Shown here one piece after another: positions 34,401-44,892 of a stretch of 64,000 nucleotides of DNA. The translations under genes and the position numbers were made by a program. The notes below the pieces were generated by a model. It worked only from the letters and a program-made list of their open reading frames with translations, was not told where the DNA came from and searched no databases. The stretch comes from Sesamum alatum. Lineage: Eukaryota; Streptophyta; Magnoliopsida; Lamiales; Pedaliaceae. Each line of letters begins with the position of its first letter. Position 1 is the stretch's first letter. The stretch is from the NCBI GenBank assembly GCA_034509735.1, contig JACGWO010000006.1, forward strand, positions 3,859,001 to 3,923,000. Direction: 5' to 3'.

Positions 34401-37400
34401 TTCACTTCGCATGGGATATGCAAACATTGATATCTGGCGCTTGGATTCTTGCAGTTTCTTGGAGATGGTTTTGCTGTGATGCTTTTTCATTATGATGGAG
34501 TTGTGGATAAGTGGCGTGAATTGGAATGGAGTGACAGAGTCATTCATGTCTCCGCCACAAACCAAACCAAATGGTTTCCTTAGAGCTTCTCCTCAATTGA
34601 TCAAACTTTTCCGTTCATACAATATGTCCTAAATGAATCAAATTACCTCTTACATTCGTCTTGGAAATGGACTTTATTTCACGTGTCTGAAATCTTTGCT
34701 TAATGGAATAGGTGGTTTGCCAAACGTTTTCTACATCCGGATATCGTGGCGGAGTATGATTATATTTTTCTGTGGGATGAGGACCTCGGAGTCAAAAATT
34801 TCCATCCGGGACGGTATGAGTCTTGTCTTATTCTGGATTTTAGTTAGTTTGTTGAAGCGCTCATGAAACATACATTAACTTTTCTCTGCTGTATAAGCAT
34901 TCCTGTGAAATGTTAGGTTTCAAAGTTTCATCTTTTAAACATATGAGTAAGTTCGAGAAGAATACGAAGTTGATAGGCGAAGACATTGACGGCTATGAAT
35001 CCCAAGATATTAAGTGTATAATTGCACGCTTTAATGACGACTTCCTTTTCGTGAAGAATGTTTTTGTGAACTACGTTCTTGAAAGAATAGATCTGTTAAC
35101 TTCTATGGTGTTTGAGAGTTACAAAGTTATTTAGGAGACTCGATGGTAAATTGTTTTGCTTGCAACTAAATGTTACTTCAGAATTTTGTGGTAAAATTGT
35201 TCTTGTTTGACAGGTATCTATCTATTATCAAGGAAGAAGGCCTTGAAATTTCACAGCCTGCTCTCGATCCCCGTAAATCTGAAGTGCATCATCCCATCAC
35301 CGTACGCAGGTGGAGATCAAGGGTACACAGGTTAGTAAAATTGAGTCGCTATTTATTGGGTTGAAGCACGGAAATGGACGCACTTTATACTTTTGACAAA
35401 ATTGGAAACCTTCACATAACTGCAGATTTTAAATCATAAATATTCACAGATATCAGAAGTGTCGGATTTTAAATCATAAATATTCATAGATATCAGAAGT
35501 GTCTCATCATATGCCTGCAATAGTTGACGGCGAAAATGTTTACATGAATAACTATTGACGTCAGAGTTACGTCGGTCGACCTTCATGCATAGACTTGGTA
35601 ATATTTATGTAGACGTCTGACTCTATTAATATTCCATGAATAGGCGATTCTATAAGTTCAAAGGCGGTGGAAGGTGTGATGACAACAGTACATCTCCGCC
35701 CTGTGTTGGGTAAGCGTACAACTCTTATCACATTTCTCTATTTATTCGACTCACAATCTTCGGTCAAAAGTGCAGACCAAAAGGAAGAATGTACTCGTGT
35801 GGTGTTCACTTTTATTTGCTTAGAAGATTAATGCTTGTGGCTTTTAGATTAGAAGAGTCATGTATCACCTGCTGTAAATATAGCGCCCTTCTCCGTTTTT
35901 CTATAAGCTGAAAATATGCTTATGCACTAGCTGCAAATGTTTTGGTTAAACACTAGTATTTGCTAATGGTGTCCATTGAAATGCGTTTGCAGTTGGGTAG
36001 AAATGATGGCTCCTGTCTTCTCGAGAGCAGCCTGGCGATGTGCTTGGTACATGATCCAGGTATTCAATCTTTCTGCACGCTTCGTTTGTTGAATCATAAT
36101 TACACCGGTGCTCTTAACTTGTAGGATAACTGTGATTTTTATTCAAATATACGGGCAGAGAAACAAACAAACTACAGACTACTCGATACTTGATTGAGAT
36201 CAATCACTAAAGGCTAATTTGAGCTTGGGTCCTTAAACATAAGAAATCATGCTCGAAGATGTTTTTTGTTCAGCCAAACTTGAAAACTCGGCATGGGCTC
36301 GACTTGATTAGTGAAAAAATAGTAAATTATGTGTGTAAAGTCAAGGTACTCAAGCTCAGCTCGTATTCGACTCGATTAAAGTTTGTTTTAGCTCGATTGG
36401 ACTAACAATCACAACAAGCTATACTTTTTGAAATGACAAAGATTCAAAAAAGAGTAATGTGTTCAACGTGATTTGTTTCTACATCTGTTCATGTATTAAA
36501 TCACATGGAATGAAGTTTAAGATATAGGGATAATTACATTTACAGTTCCTGCCTATGGTCTGTTTACACTAAACAACCACCCCCACCTTTTGCGTAATTA
36601 TAGAAATCACCCCTGATAGGCAAAAGGCAGGGGTAGTTTGTGTAATGATGTTGACGATTATGGGTGGTGTATGTGTAAGTTTTCAAAAGGCAAGGGTGGT
36701 TTGTGTAAAAGATGTTCACCTTTCTGGTGAGTGTAAGTGTAATTATCCAAAAGGCATGGGTGGTTTGTGCAAATAGACCATAGGTCAGGGGTTGTAAATA
36801 TAATGATCCTAAAGATATATTTGAATGTTCTTGTTAGATTAGCTAATGCATCAACTGCCCAATTCATTAGTCGAGTTCTTTTTACTTGCCCGAACAAACA
36901 GTAACAGAGTACGAGTTGCTCAGATATAAAGGTTTTCCAAGTCTATGAAGGTTCCCTGTCTGCTTCCACGCGGCTACTATTGTAGTCCTTTTTCATTTCT
37001 GTAACCTCGTTATTCTTGTTATACTTCTCCACAAATTTGGAAACTAATCGTCATGGCCTCGACAGAATGACTTGATCCATGCTTGGGGCCTGGATATGAA
37101 GCTCGGATATTGTGCACAGGCAAGTTCACGACCAGCGTATGATCCTACTTGTCTAATGCCGTTTTCATGTAATAAAACTATGATCTTGATCACAGGGCGA
37201 TCGGATGGTCAAAGTTGGTGTGGTTGACGAGGAGTACATTGTTCATCTTGGTCTTCCTACACTTGGCGGCTTTCCGGATAAAAATAAAGTATGCATCTCC
37301 TATCCCTTGGTCTTTTCCAAGACACTTTGGTTATGGATTTACGAGGAATTTACAGAAACACTCCCTGAGGTTCTGGCATATTACGAAAAAGCTCTTCAAT

Positions 37401-38069
37401 TTGGGGAATTTACACGTACACCCTCCTACATTATGTCTTACGTTACTGATTTCCCGATCATCTGGTCTTCAATGTGCTAGCTGAGCTATAAAATACGATT
37501 GTCGTGTGCTTTTTTAAGATCGAAGGATTTTTTAGTAATATGATGAGAGCTGAGGGAGTGTTAGTGTAATTACGCCTTTTACTTATTCATTTCAATGAGT
37601 TTGATGCGCCTCTTGCTTACGCTAGTTTGGGTGGTTATAAACGCAGACGAGTACTGAATCGCTTGATCAACCTCCACGTTCAAAGAGCTTGTCGGATTCA
37701 GAACCGTTGGTATGAATCTAGATGCAAATTTCATGTTACTACTACGTCTTGCCACCGTTGATCTTACTCAAAAAAATTCCGTTACAAATTGCAGGCAGCT
37801 GATATGTACAGATTCGACAACAGATCCGCGGTAAGTTTCTTACATGTTTGTCACAGAAAATGGACAAGAATCAGTGATTATCATCACATAGACAACTCCT
37901 GAGGTTTCAACATTTGCTGTACATGTTTCACACAGTGCATGATCTTATTACATATATGCAGGTGCGACGACAGTCCTATAACGAAATGATGACTTTTAGG
38001 AAACGATGGAACAAGGCCGTCGAGGAAGACGAGTGCTGGATTGATCCCTTCAAACAACGAACCACGTAG
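31452..38069 (+). CDS. DUF707 family Golgi-type membrane protein, 14 exons
   Basis: Exons: 31452-31469 (least certain), 32292-32411, 33870-33971, 34264-34347, 34455-34573, 34712-34813, 35214-35330, 35644-35709, 35993-36059, 37066-37119, 37196-37288, 37647-37709, 37795-37830 and 37962-38069; the phases join to 382 residues plus stop. A single N-terminal hydrophobic anchor (SLFITVSLICGVYFIGGAWL, residues about 23-42) suggests a type II protein. Family landmarks: GTEALPEGI, LEMRPLWG, GLLAISAGISQK, FHYDGVVDKW, WWFAKRFLHPDIVAEYDYIFLWDEDLG, VEMMAPVFSRAAWRCAWYMIQ, NDLIHAWGLD and FPDKNK. The IFLWDEDLG segment looks like a glycosyltransferase acidic motif, but the reaction is unknown. Old databases call it lysine-ketoglutarate reductase trans-splicing related, a label not supported by anything here. 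The donor after exon 10 is GC, not GT. A family A MITE lies in the intron after exon 9. Confidence 0.9.
35425..35504. repeat. 40-bp tandem duplication in DUF707 intron
   Basis: Two copies beginning GATTTTAAATCATAAATATT, differing at one or two bases. Confidence 0.85.
36527..36810. mobile_element. Family A MITE in DUF707 intron 9
   Basis: GGGATAATTACATTTACAG on the left; GTTGTAAATATAATGATCC on the right. Flanks TAAGATATA (36518-36526) and AAAGATATA (36811-36819) match at 8 of 9 bases, which supports a Mutator-like origin. Confidence 0.75.
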
Positions 38070-38845
38070 CCGACGAAGCAAAGGAGCTCGAATCCTAGTA
38101 CCTGTACAGAGATACAAACATACACATCAAACACAGTGGAGCTGCTGTACATTCTTGTCTGACATCATGGGTGTCTGAAGAGCCCTGCAAACAACTTGAC
38201 AAACAACCTCTGCTACTGGAGATTCAATCGATCGATCGTTTATTTTTATTCTTATTTTTGTTATTTTCTACTTATTTTTCTCATTTTTCTTGTAAGTTAC
38301 AGGAATCAGTTTTCTTTCTGGGGAAATTGGAAGTTGAGGTATTGTTTTGTTCCATGTCCATCTTTGTGTGTTTTATATGTGAAATGTGTGTTTACTGTGC
38401 AGATATGTACAGGTCCATAGGGAAAATTGTGTATGACACCGGTCGTTCGGTCGTCGCATACAGTACTTGTGCGCATATAATTTGATGGATACAGTGCACT
38501 GTTTTAGAAATAGCTCAAGTCATGATTAAAAGTGGAGCGAGTGATGAAGTAAGAAGCTTATTAATAATTAAAAGTTGGTATTTGATTAATATGGAGTGAA
38601 AATGAGAGACAAATTGATGGTCTAAAGATGATGTGGATTATTTGCAAGAAATATAATTTACATTATTGTGTATTTAAAATTATGATTAGTATTAAAAATT
38701 TATATTGCAGTGTGGTAAACTGTCATTTGTAAATGAGAAATGATTAAATATTTTATATATACTATATGAATAAGAGGGGTAATATCAAACATAGATTTGG
38801 AATTTAGATGAAATGACTCAAAATGATCAAGATTCTTCCAGTTAA
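38070..38845. other. DUF707 3' UTR and intergenic spacer
   Basis: Contains the 3' UTR of the DUF707 gene. A TATATGTGAAATGTGTG-type stretch near 38370 and T-rich tracts could be polyadenylation signals. Nothing else recognised. Confidence 0.4.
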
Positions 38846-38855
38846 GCTTCCTTAA

Positions 38856-40179
38856 GGGAAAATTTTATTTTTGGTCCTTTATCTTAGGTTATGTTCATTT
38901 TTAGTTCTGATCATTACGTAAATTTCACTTTTGGTCCTTTATTTTACTTTTTGTCTCATTTTTGGTTCCCTGTTAAGTTTTTTAACAGAATGGCCACGTG
39001 AAAATCACATGGCCGTTAAGTCTCGGTAGTGGAGGTATAAATTGGCTGAGTTAGAGACATAAATGACATAATGCACAATAATAATATTAAAATTGTACTC
39101 TCTGGTACATCTCTTGCCCCTCCCTAAGCCCTCTCCTTCCAGATGTTCTCAACTTCCTCAAATGTCAAACCCTTCATCTCCGGAACCAAAATTGCCAAAA
39201 ATGCAAACATAGCAACGGCCACTGCAGCAAGTATCAAGAAAGTCGGGCCAGTGCCGACAACCTCCGCCATCAAAAGAAAACTTTGTGCTACTATGAGATT
39301 TGATATCCAATTCACAATAGCTGACATGCCTCCGCAAAGTCCTCGATAGGCTTCCGGACATATTTCTGAGTTGGCGGTCCACAGCACAGGGCCCATGCCT
39401 GGTGCAAAGAAAGCAATATAAAGAGCCAAACCAATGACTGCAATCCAACCGTAGAGCCCGTTCATCGAGCTATATGGTTCCAAAATAAATGTCACAGCAA
39501 GGATGATAAGAATTAAGGTCACTCCAGACAAGCTACTGAGTGCTAATTTCCTACGGCCAACATGATCGATGAGGTAAATTCCAAGAATTGTGCCGAGGGC
39601 ATTGATGAATGCAACAATGAGGGATAGCAGAAATGCTAATTGGTTGGAACTAAAGCCAGCCACCTGAACGATGGTTGGGCTGTGTAATACATGACAGTGT
39701 TGATGCCAGTGAACTGTTGGAACGCCTGCAAAATCAAGATTCAAGTTCACTACCTACAACATCCTGCGGAAAACAATTATTGCTACAGAAAGTAAATAAC
39801 TTAACCACTTTGACCTATCTGACTTGAAACTGATTTGGTAGATAATCCATGCCTTCCCTTCTTTTGAGCTTCAGATGGATCAGTCCAGTTATATGCAAAA
39901 AAATAGGTTGAGAAGGGATTTCTGCGAGGAGGAAGAAGTTTGGGAATGAAATTAGGATTCTTCCTTTTTTCCCCAAATATGCGAATTCAATAGATTTGCA
40001 AAGTCAGCCATTTCATTTCAGACTTAACGGCCACGTGATTTTCACTCCGTTAAAAAACTTAACGAATGACCAAAAATGAGACAAAATGCAAGATAATGGA
40101 CCAAAAGTGAGATTTACATAATGATTAGAACAAAAAATAAACAAGGCCTAAGATAAAGGACCAAAAATGATATTTTCCC
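38856..40179. mobile_element. Pack-MULE-like TIR element carrying a host gene fragment
   Basis: The inverted repeats are about 165 bp long: GGGAAAATTTTATTTTTGGT at 38856 is mirrored by ACCAAAAATGATATTTTCCC at 40160-40179, and the match continues through landmarks GGTCCTTTAT, TCTCATTTTTGG and TTAAGTTTTTTAAC to GGCCGTTAAGTCT. Both flanks are GCTTCCTTAA (38846-38855 and 40180-40189), a perfect 10-bp target duplication. Long TIRs and a 9-10 bp duplication are the signature of Mutator-like elements. There is no transposase; the interior holds the 3' part of an inositol-transporter gene (39124-39725) plus an intron-like stretch (39726 to about 40010). Confidence 0.88.
39124..39725 (-). pseudogene. 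Inositol transporter (INT1-like) C-terminal fragment, captured and frameshifted
   Basis: The fragment begins just after an intact splice acceptor (TTTTGCAG|GCGTTCC) with [14 protein letters not shown], then a two-base insertion shifts the frame before [10 protein letters not shown]. From there it stays open to WKERA and a stop at 39124. It shows the major-facilitator sugar-porter signatures DHVGRRKL, the [17 protein letters not shown] motif and the [14 protein letters not shown] tail, with about six membrane spans. INT1-type proteins are H+/myo-inositol symporters, in the tonoplast in Arabidopsis. The N-terminal half is absent and the piece lies wholly within a TIR element, so it is a captured fragment, not a gene relic in place. 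The long open frame suggests capture is recent or under some constraint. Confidence 0.87.
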
Positions 40180-40607
40180 GCTTCCTTAAAATACAGTAAG
40201 GAATTTATTGGGATAATTATGATTTCGGTTCTCAAATATAGTTTTTGGTTCTCAAATAAATTGAGGATGCAGTTTTTGTTGTCAAATTATTATTATTTTG
40301 ATAATTTTGGTCTTTTTGGTTAGTGGATTGTTAACTTCGAAAGAATTGTGCATATGTCATGCATGTGCGGCCAGTTTGGAAGGAAAAAAAACTATTATTT
40401 TCCTTCAATTTTGTAGTCTTTGTCAAGTTTTATTCTAAAACACCAATTTCCATCATTTTTCTTCATGTTTCTGACGGCACGAAATCTATAAAAAAATGCA
40501 AACGAAGCTTATATTTTGATATCATTTTAAGCTATTTTGAGAAATATAGTGTCAATATTGCAAATTATCCTAATTTATGGCACTAAAAATTGCAATTTTT
40601 TTGTTGG
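40180..40607. other. Intergenic DNA with a TIR-like left end
   Basis: At 40219 GGGATAATTATGATTTCGG looks like the left end of another TIR element of the family D type, but I could not find its right end. Otherwise AT-rich with no gene. Confidence 0.35.
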
Positions 40608-40986
40608 TAAAATTATATTTTTACTTTTGTAACTTTAGATCGCTAGCACTTTTTGTCCTATAACTTGCTTCGTTTATGCATTTAGTCCTTTTTTTTTGAC
40701 AAATTTAATCCAACACATCGAATTTGGATATTTTTTGACAAATTTAATCATATGTTGACAAATTTGATCATAATGACATACAATTATAAGTACAAAAAAA
40801 TGATATCAACTCGAGTGAGAATGAGAAAAAAATTATCAACACATGATTAAATTTGCCAAAAAAGCATCAAATGTGAGATGTTCAGGACTAAATTTATCAA
40901 AAAATTACTAAATATATAAATGAAGAAAGTTATGGGATCAAAAATGCTAACGACATGTAATTACAAGATCAAAAATATAATTTTAC
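40608..40986. mobile_element. MITE with about 100-bp TIRs, upstream of the PPR gene
   Basis: GTAAAATTATATTTTTACTT on the left is mirrored by GATCAAAAATATAATTTTAC on the right; the match continues inwards (GCTAGCACTTTTTGTCC / TCAAAAATGCTAACGA). Flanks TTTTTGTTG and TTTTTTATT match at about 7 of 9. It ends 191 bp before the PPR start codon. Confidence 0.65.
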
Positions 40987-41177
40987 TTTTTTATTTTTTT
41001 TTCTTTTTGTGGTAGAAAAACGCACACACAGTGAGAGTGTGAGGGTGAGTGGGTTATATGAGCAGAGTGTCTTCTCCAACAAATTAAGGGTTTAAGCTTT
41101 CTCCGGTCTCCAGCTAGGGTTTCTATATCTCTACATACACACATTCTATCTCTATCTCCACCACCACCACCACCACC

Positions 41178-43523
41178 ATGTCTCTCTGCCGCCTCCTCCT
41201 CCTCCGCTCCCTCCGCCGATACTCCTCCTCCTCCAATCCCTTCCCATTCCATTCCCCCTTTCCTGCCTCCCCCAATCAGGAGCCCCAATACCCTAACCCT
41301 CCCTCCGCCCCTAACCAATTCTATTCCCCGGTTTCTGCCGCCGGCGATGCCTCAAATTACCACTACAATCCTAACATCACGCCCCCTTCCGCTGAATCCT
41401 CAAATTATTATCACAACCCTCAATTCTCCAACTCCGGGGCTCCTAATCAGTTCTACTCTCCCGTTTCCTCCGCCAATACAGCCGCCGATGCATCAAATTA
41501 CCATAACAATCCTCACATCCCTGCCCCTTCCCCAGAATCTTCAAATTATTATCAGAACCCCCAGTTTTCAACCTCCGCCCCCACAAACCAGTCCCAGTTC
41601 CAAACTTCCAACACCACCAACTCCGCGGCCTCTAATCATTTCCAGTTCCCCATTTCCTCCACGACCAACAACGCCGCCTCCCCTGCTTCGGCGCCCTTTG
41701 TACCCCAACGGTCGTACGGATTCTCGTCCGCGGAGGAGGCTGCTGCCGAACGACGCCGCCGCAAGCGGAGACTGCGGATTGAGCCCCCGCTCTATGCCCT
41801 CCGGCCCAACCCGCAAACCCCTCCGCCCAACGCCAACAATCCTGACAAGCCCCGCCTCCCTGATTCCACCTCCGCTCTCGTGGGCCCCCGCCTCAACCTA
41901 CACAACCGTGTTCAATCCCTTATTCGCGCGGGAGACCTAGATTCCGCCTCCTATGTTGCTCGTCAGTCTGTATTCCAGTCCATACGGCCCACTGTCTTCA
42001 CTTGCAATGCCATAATTGCAGCAATGTATCGCGCCAAGCGATATGATGATGCTAAAGCCCTGTTCCAATACTTTTTCCGCCAGTTCAATATCATACCGAA
42101 CATTGTTTCATATAATAACCTCATTGTTTCTCACTGTGAGTCCAGTGAGGTAGAGGATGCACTGAAAGTTTATGAATACATTCTAGAGAATGCTCCCTAT
42201 AGCCCATCGGCTGTTACCTATCGCCACCTAACAAAGGGCCTGATTGATGCGGGACGCATTAATGATGCGGTGGATTTACTTCGTGAAATGTTGCACAAGG
42301 GTCACGGTGCTGATTCTTTGGTTTATAATAATGTGATTCTTGGTTTCTTGAATTTGGGCAATCTGGAGAAGGCTAATGAGTTGTTTGACGAGTTGAAGGA
42401 GCGCTGCACAGTTTATGATGGGGTAGTTAATGCAACATTCATGGATTGGTTTTTCAATCAGGGCAAACCAAAGGAGGCAATGGAGTCATACAGGGATTTG
42501 ATGGCTAGGAATTACAGGATGGTCCCTGCAACGCGAAATGTGTTGCTGGAGACATTGTTGAGGCATGGGAAGAAGAAAGAAGCATGGGATTTGTTCCACG
42601 ACATGTTGGACGATCACACACCACCCACTTTCCAGGCAGTGAATTCGGACACATTCAATATGATGGTCAATGAGTGCTTTAAGGAAGGGAAGGTTGAAGA
42701 AGCAATGGATGTTTTCAAGAGGGCTGGGAAAGGAGTCAAGTCAAAGCCGTTCCAGATGGACGTGGCTGGTTTTAACAATATGATGGCAAGGCTGTGTGAG
42801 CTTGAAATGATGGACGAAGCAGAGCAGTATTATAAGCAATTATGTGATAAATCATTATCCCCTGATGTTAATACGTATAGAACATTGATTGATGCCTATA
42901 TTAAGGTGGACAGGGTTGATAATATGCTGGAGAAGTATACAAAGATGGTTGAGGCAGGTTTGAGGGTTATCCCTCCTTATGCCAATAAGTGGTTTGGGTT
43001 CTTAATTGAGAAGGGCAAAGCTGCTGATTGTTTGCCCATTTTGTCAAAAATGGTTGATAGAGAACCAAAACCTGATGTGACGACTTATGATATTGTGATA
43101 AGGGGTCTAGTGAAGGAAGGCAATTTTGATGCCACTGCCAATTTGGTAAGAGATATGATGAACCAAGGTATTGGAACTACTGCTTCGCTTAAAGAATTTG
43201 TGTTGGAAGTTTTTGAGGGACTAGGGCGACGGGCAGAGATCGAGAATATTTTGAACAGGTTTCCAAGTCCTTATCCACCTCAGAGGCCTTTCCTAGGACA
43301 ACGAGGTCCACCAAGGGTAGTGAGGCCACCTGAAATGGTAGAACAGGGAGTAAGAAATCCTGCAATGCCATGGCAAACATCTTCTCCCCAACAGATGTCT
43401 TTTCCAAATCAATTTACACAACAAACCTATCAACCCCAGATGACAGAACATGTGGCACGTCCACATCCCATGCCGGAGCAGGAAGCAGAGTTTCCTCGCG
43501 TGGCTGGACAAAGTGCTTCTTAA
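41178..43523 (+). CDS. GRP23: GRP23-like pentatricopeptide repeat protein
   Basis: Intronless, 781 residues. MSLCRLLLLRSLRRYSSSS is a typical mitochondrial presequence. Residues about 20-170 are Asn/Pro/Ser-rich with a 44-residue internal duplication. A basic patch (RRRRKRRLRIE, about 188-198) precedes the PPR tract (about 255-697), which has around ten P-type repeats of 35 residues, for example PTVFTCNAIIAAMYRAKRYDDAKALFQ and PDVNTYRTLIDAYIKVDRVDNML. The C-terminal tail (about 698-781) is Pro/Gln-rich. This order and the sequence match Arabidopsis GRP23, needed for early embryogenesis and, in later work, linked to mitochondrial RNA editing, with a tail first reported to bind an RNA polymerase II subunit. 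There is no DYW domain. The leader has a CCA repeat right before the ATG (41158-41177). It is transcribed towards ISA2; the two genes converge. Confidence 0.92.
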   Translation: MSLCRLLLLRSLRRYSSSSNPFPFHSPFPASPNQEPQYPNPPSAPNQFYSPVSAAGDASNYHYNPNITPPSAESSNYYHNPQFSNSGAPNQFYSPVSSANTAADASNYHNNPHIPAPSPESSNYYQNPQFSTSAPTNQSQFQTSNTTNSAASNHFQFPISSTTNNAASPASAPFVPQRSYGFSSAEEAAAERRRRKRRLRIEPPLYALRPNPQTPPPNANNPDKPRLPDSTSALVGPRLNLHNRVQSLIRAGDLDSASYVARQSVFQSIRPTVFTCNAIIAAMYRAKRYDDAKALFQYFFRQFNIIPNIVSYNNLIVSHCESSEVEDALKVYEYILENAPYSPSAVTYRHLTKGLIDAGRINDAVDLLREMLHKGHGADSLVYNNVILGFLNLGNLEKANELFDELKERCTVYDGVVNATFMDWFFNQGKPKEAMESYRDLMARNYRMVPATRNVLLETLLRHGKKKEAWDLFHDMLDDHTPPTFQAVNSDTFNMMVNECFKEGKVEEAMDVFKRAGKGVKSKPFQMDVAGFNNMMARLCELEMMDEAEQYYKQLCDKSLSPDVNTYRTLIDAYIKVDRVDNMLEKYTKMVEAGLRVIPPYANKWFGFLIEKGKAADCLPILSKMVDREPKPDVTTYDIVIRGLVKEGNFDATANLVRDMMNQGIGTTASLKEFVLEVFEGLGRRAEIENILNRFPSPYPPQRPFLGQRGPPRVVRPPEMVEQGVRNPAMPWQTSSPQQMSFPNQFTQQTYQPQMTEHVARPHPMPEQEAEFPRVAGQSAS
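41311..41580 (+). repeat. In-frame tandem duplication in the PPR gene, period 132 bp
   Basis: Two copies (41311-41442 and from 41443) encode NQFYSPVSAAGDASNYHYNP and NQFYSPVSSANTAADASNYH, each followed by SSNYY and NPQFS. The second copy has gained a few codons. The duplication lies in the disordered N-terminal region. Confidence 0.85.
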
Positions 43524-44892
43524 CTTATAGGTGAATGTTTAGTTCAATTGGTCCGTTCTGGAGTATTTAAAGGTACTTATTAATGTTACAGCTTGAGCAA
43601 CTATTTTTTTGCTCGATAGAGACTGTGAATCAATATAAATATGATCAAGAGAAAATTTTGTAAGAGTTGTGGACCTTGTAGTCATACCTGTCGGAATTTG
43701 CAAAAACGATTCTTGCATTGGACATGAGCATTTACTATATTTGTAATTCGTTAGTATACTGGTTAAAGGTCTTATCACTGATAATGATTATGATTTTCTT
43801 TTTATGTTTCGTAGTCATTTTCTTTGCATTTAATTCCTTTTCAATATATAAGACTGTTAATATAATCTTGCAGGGCTAGACTCAATTTATATTTGGAATG
43901 GAGTAGATTAATGAGTTAGCAAGAATGACAAATAGGTGATTACTTTTCAAGTACCCTTGTTGATTTTATCTGAAATTGGAACTCAAATTCCATGAACTTG
44001 TATATTTCTATTATGCACTTTGGCAATCAGTAAGGCTTAGTGTACTTTCATTTAAAGCTACCTAGAGATTGCAAGTATGTGTTATTTCACTATTTGCTGC
44101 GTGAATACTGTGGATGATCCATTCCAAGTAAAATGTTAGCCTCAATGTATTCTTGCATGTCATTTTCAATTGGAAATTCGCAAGTTTATATGCGAATATT
44201 TGCACTAGTTCTTGACTGTGAAATCGTTGTTCTCGCTGTGCATCTATTGTATTCAGTTAGGGAGGTAAGTGGTGGGAACAATCTGTAGACCTCTTTCACT
44301 TCCAAACTTTTGTTCTTGAACCAAGTCTTGAGTTTCTTTCATTCAAACAAAATAGGTAGATCCTTGTCTTTTCATTGATTATTTCCTTCCAAACGGTGCA
44401 CAAATGTGTTGTTACTATTGTCTATCTTGCTATATGCTCTGATCTTTTTTCCCTTTTTCTGGTTATTTCTGGGTTTACCAGTCTTGATGGGGTGCTGCTA
44501 ATTTTTTACAAATATGTACAGGTCAAACATTGTTTCTCTTATATTAAGATTTCAAAGATGGAGTAGAAAGTGCTCGGGAAATGAAATGTTAACAAGGGTA
44601 GCTGATGGTATAGTTTCAACAAGGCATTTTGATAGTCATAGCCATGAATGCAGCCTCAAAAAATCATAAATGAAGATTTATCACACATATTGATTAATGT
44701 AAGAACAGACATGAAACCAAGTGTGAACAATAGAAGACTACTTTTTTATCTTCCGAAACTTATACTTTAACTCTCTATTTACCTAATCCAGATGTAAACA
44801 AATAGAGCAAATAGCACACTCTTTATTTGAGCATTAACGGACAAATGGGGACAAATATACAAACCCCTTGTAGAAAATTTTGCATGAGGCAA
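43524..44892. other. Convergent spacer between PPR gene and ISA2
   Basis: Tail-to-tail spacer of about 1.4 kb that holds both 3' UTRs. AT-rich. No element with defined ends recognised. Confidence 0.5.

Noticed and set aside
37205..37484. Frames of about 90 codons around DUF707 exon 11
   Set aside because: Only 37196-37288 is exon; the extension passes a good GT donor and loses family similarity.
41347..41940. 197-codon Pro/Thr-rich open frame in the second frame of the PPR gene
   Set aside because: Overlaps the real PPR frame in GC-rich repeated DNA; composition explained by the frame shift.
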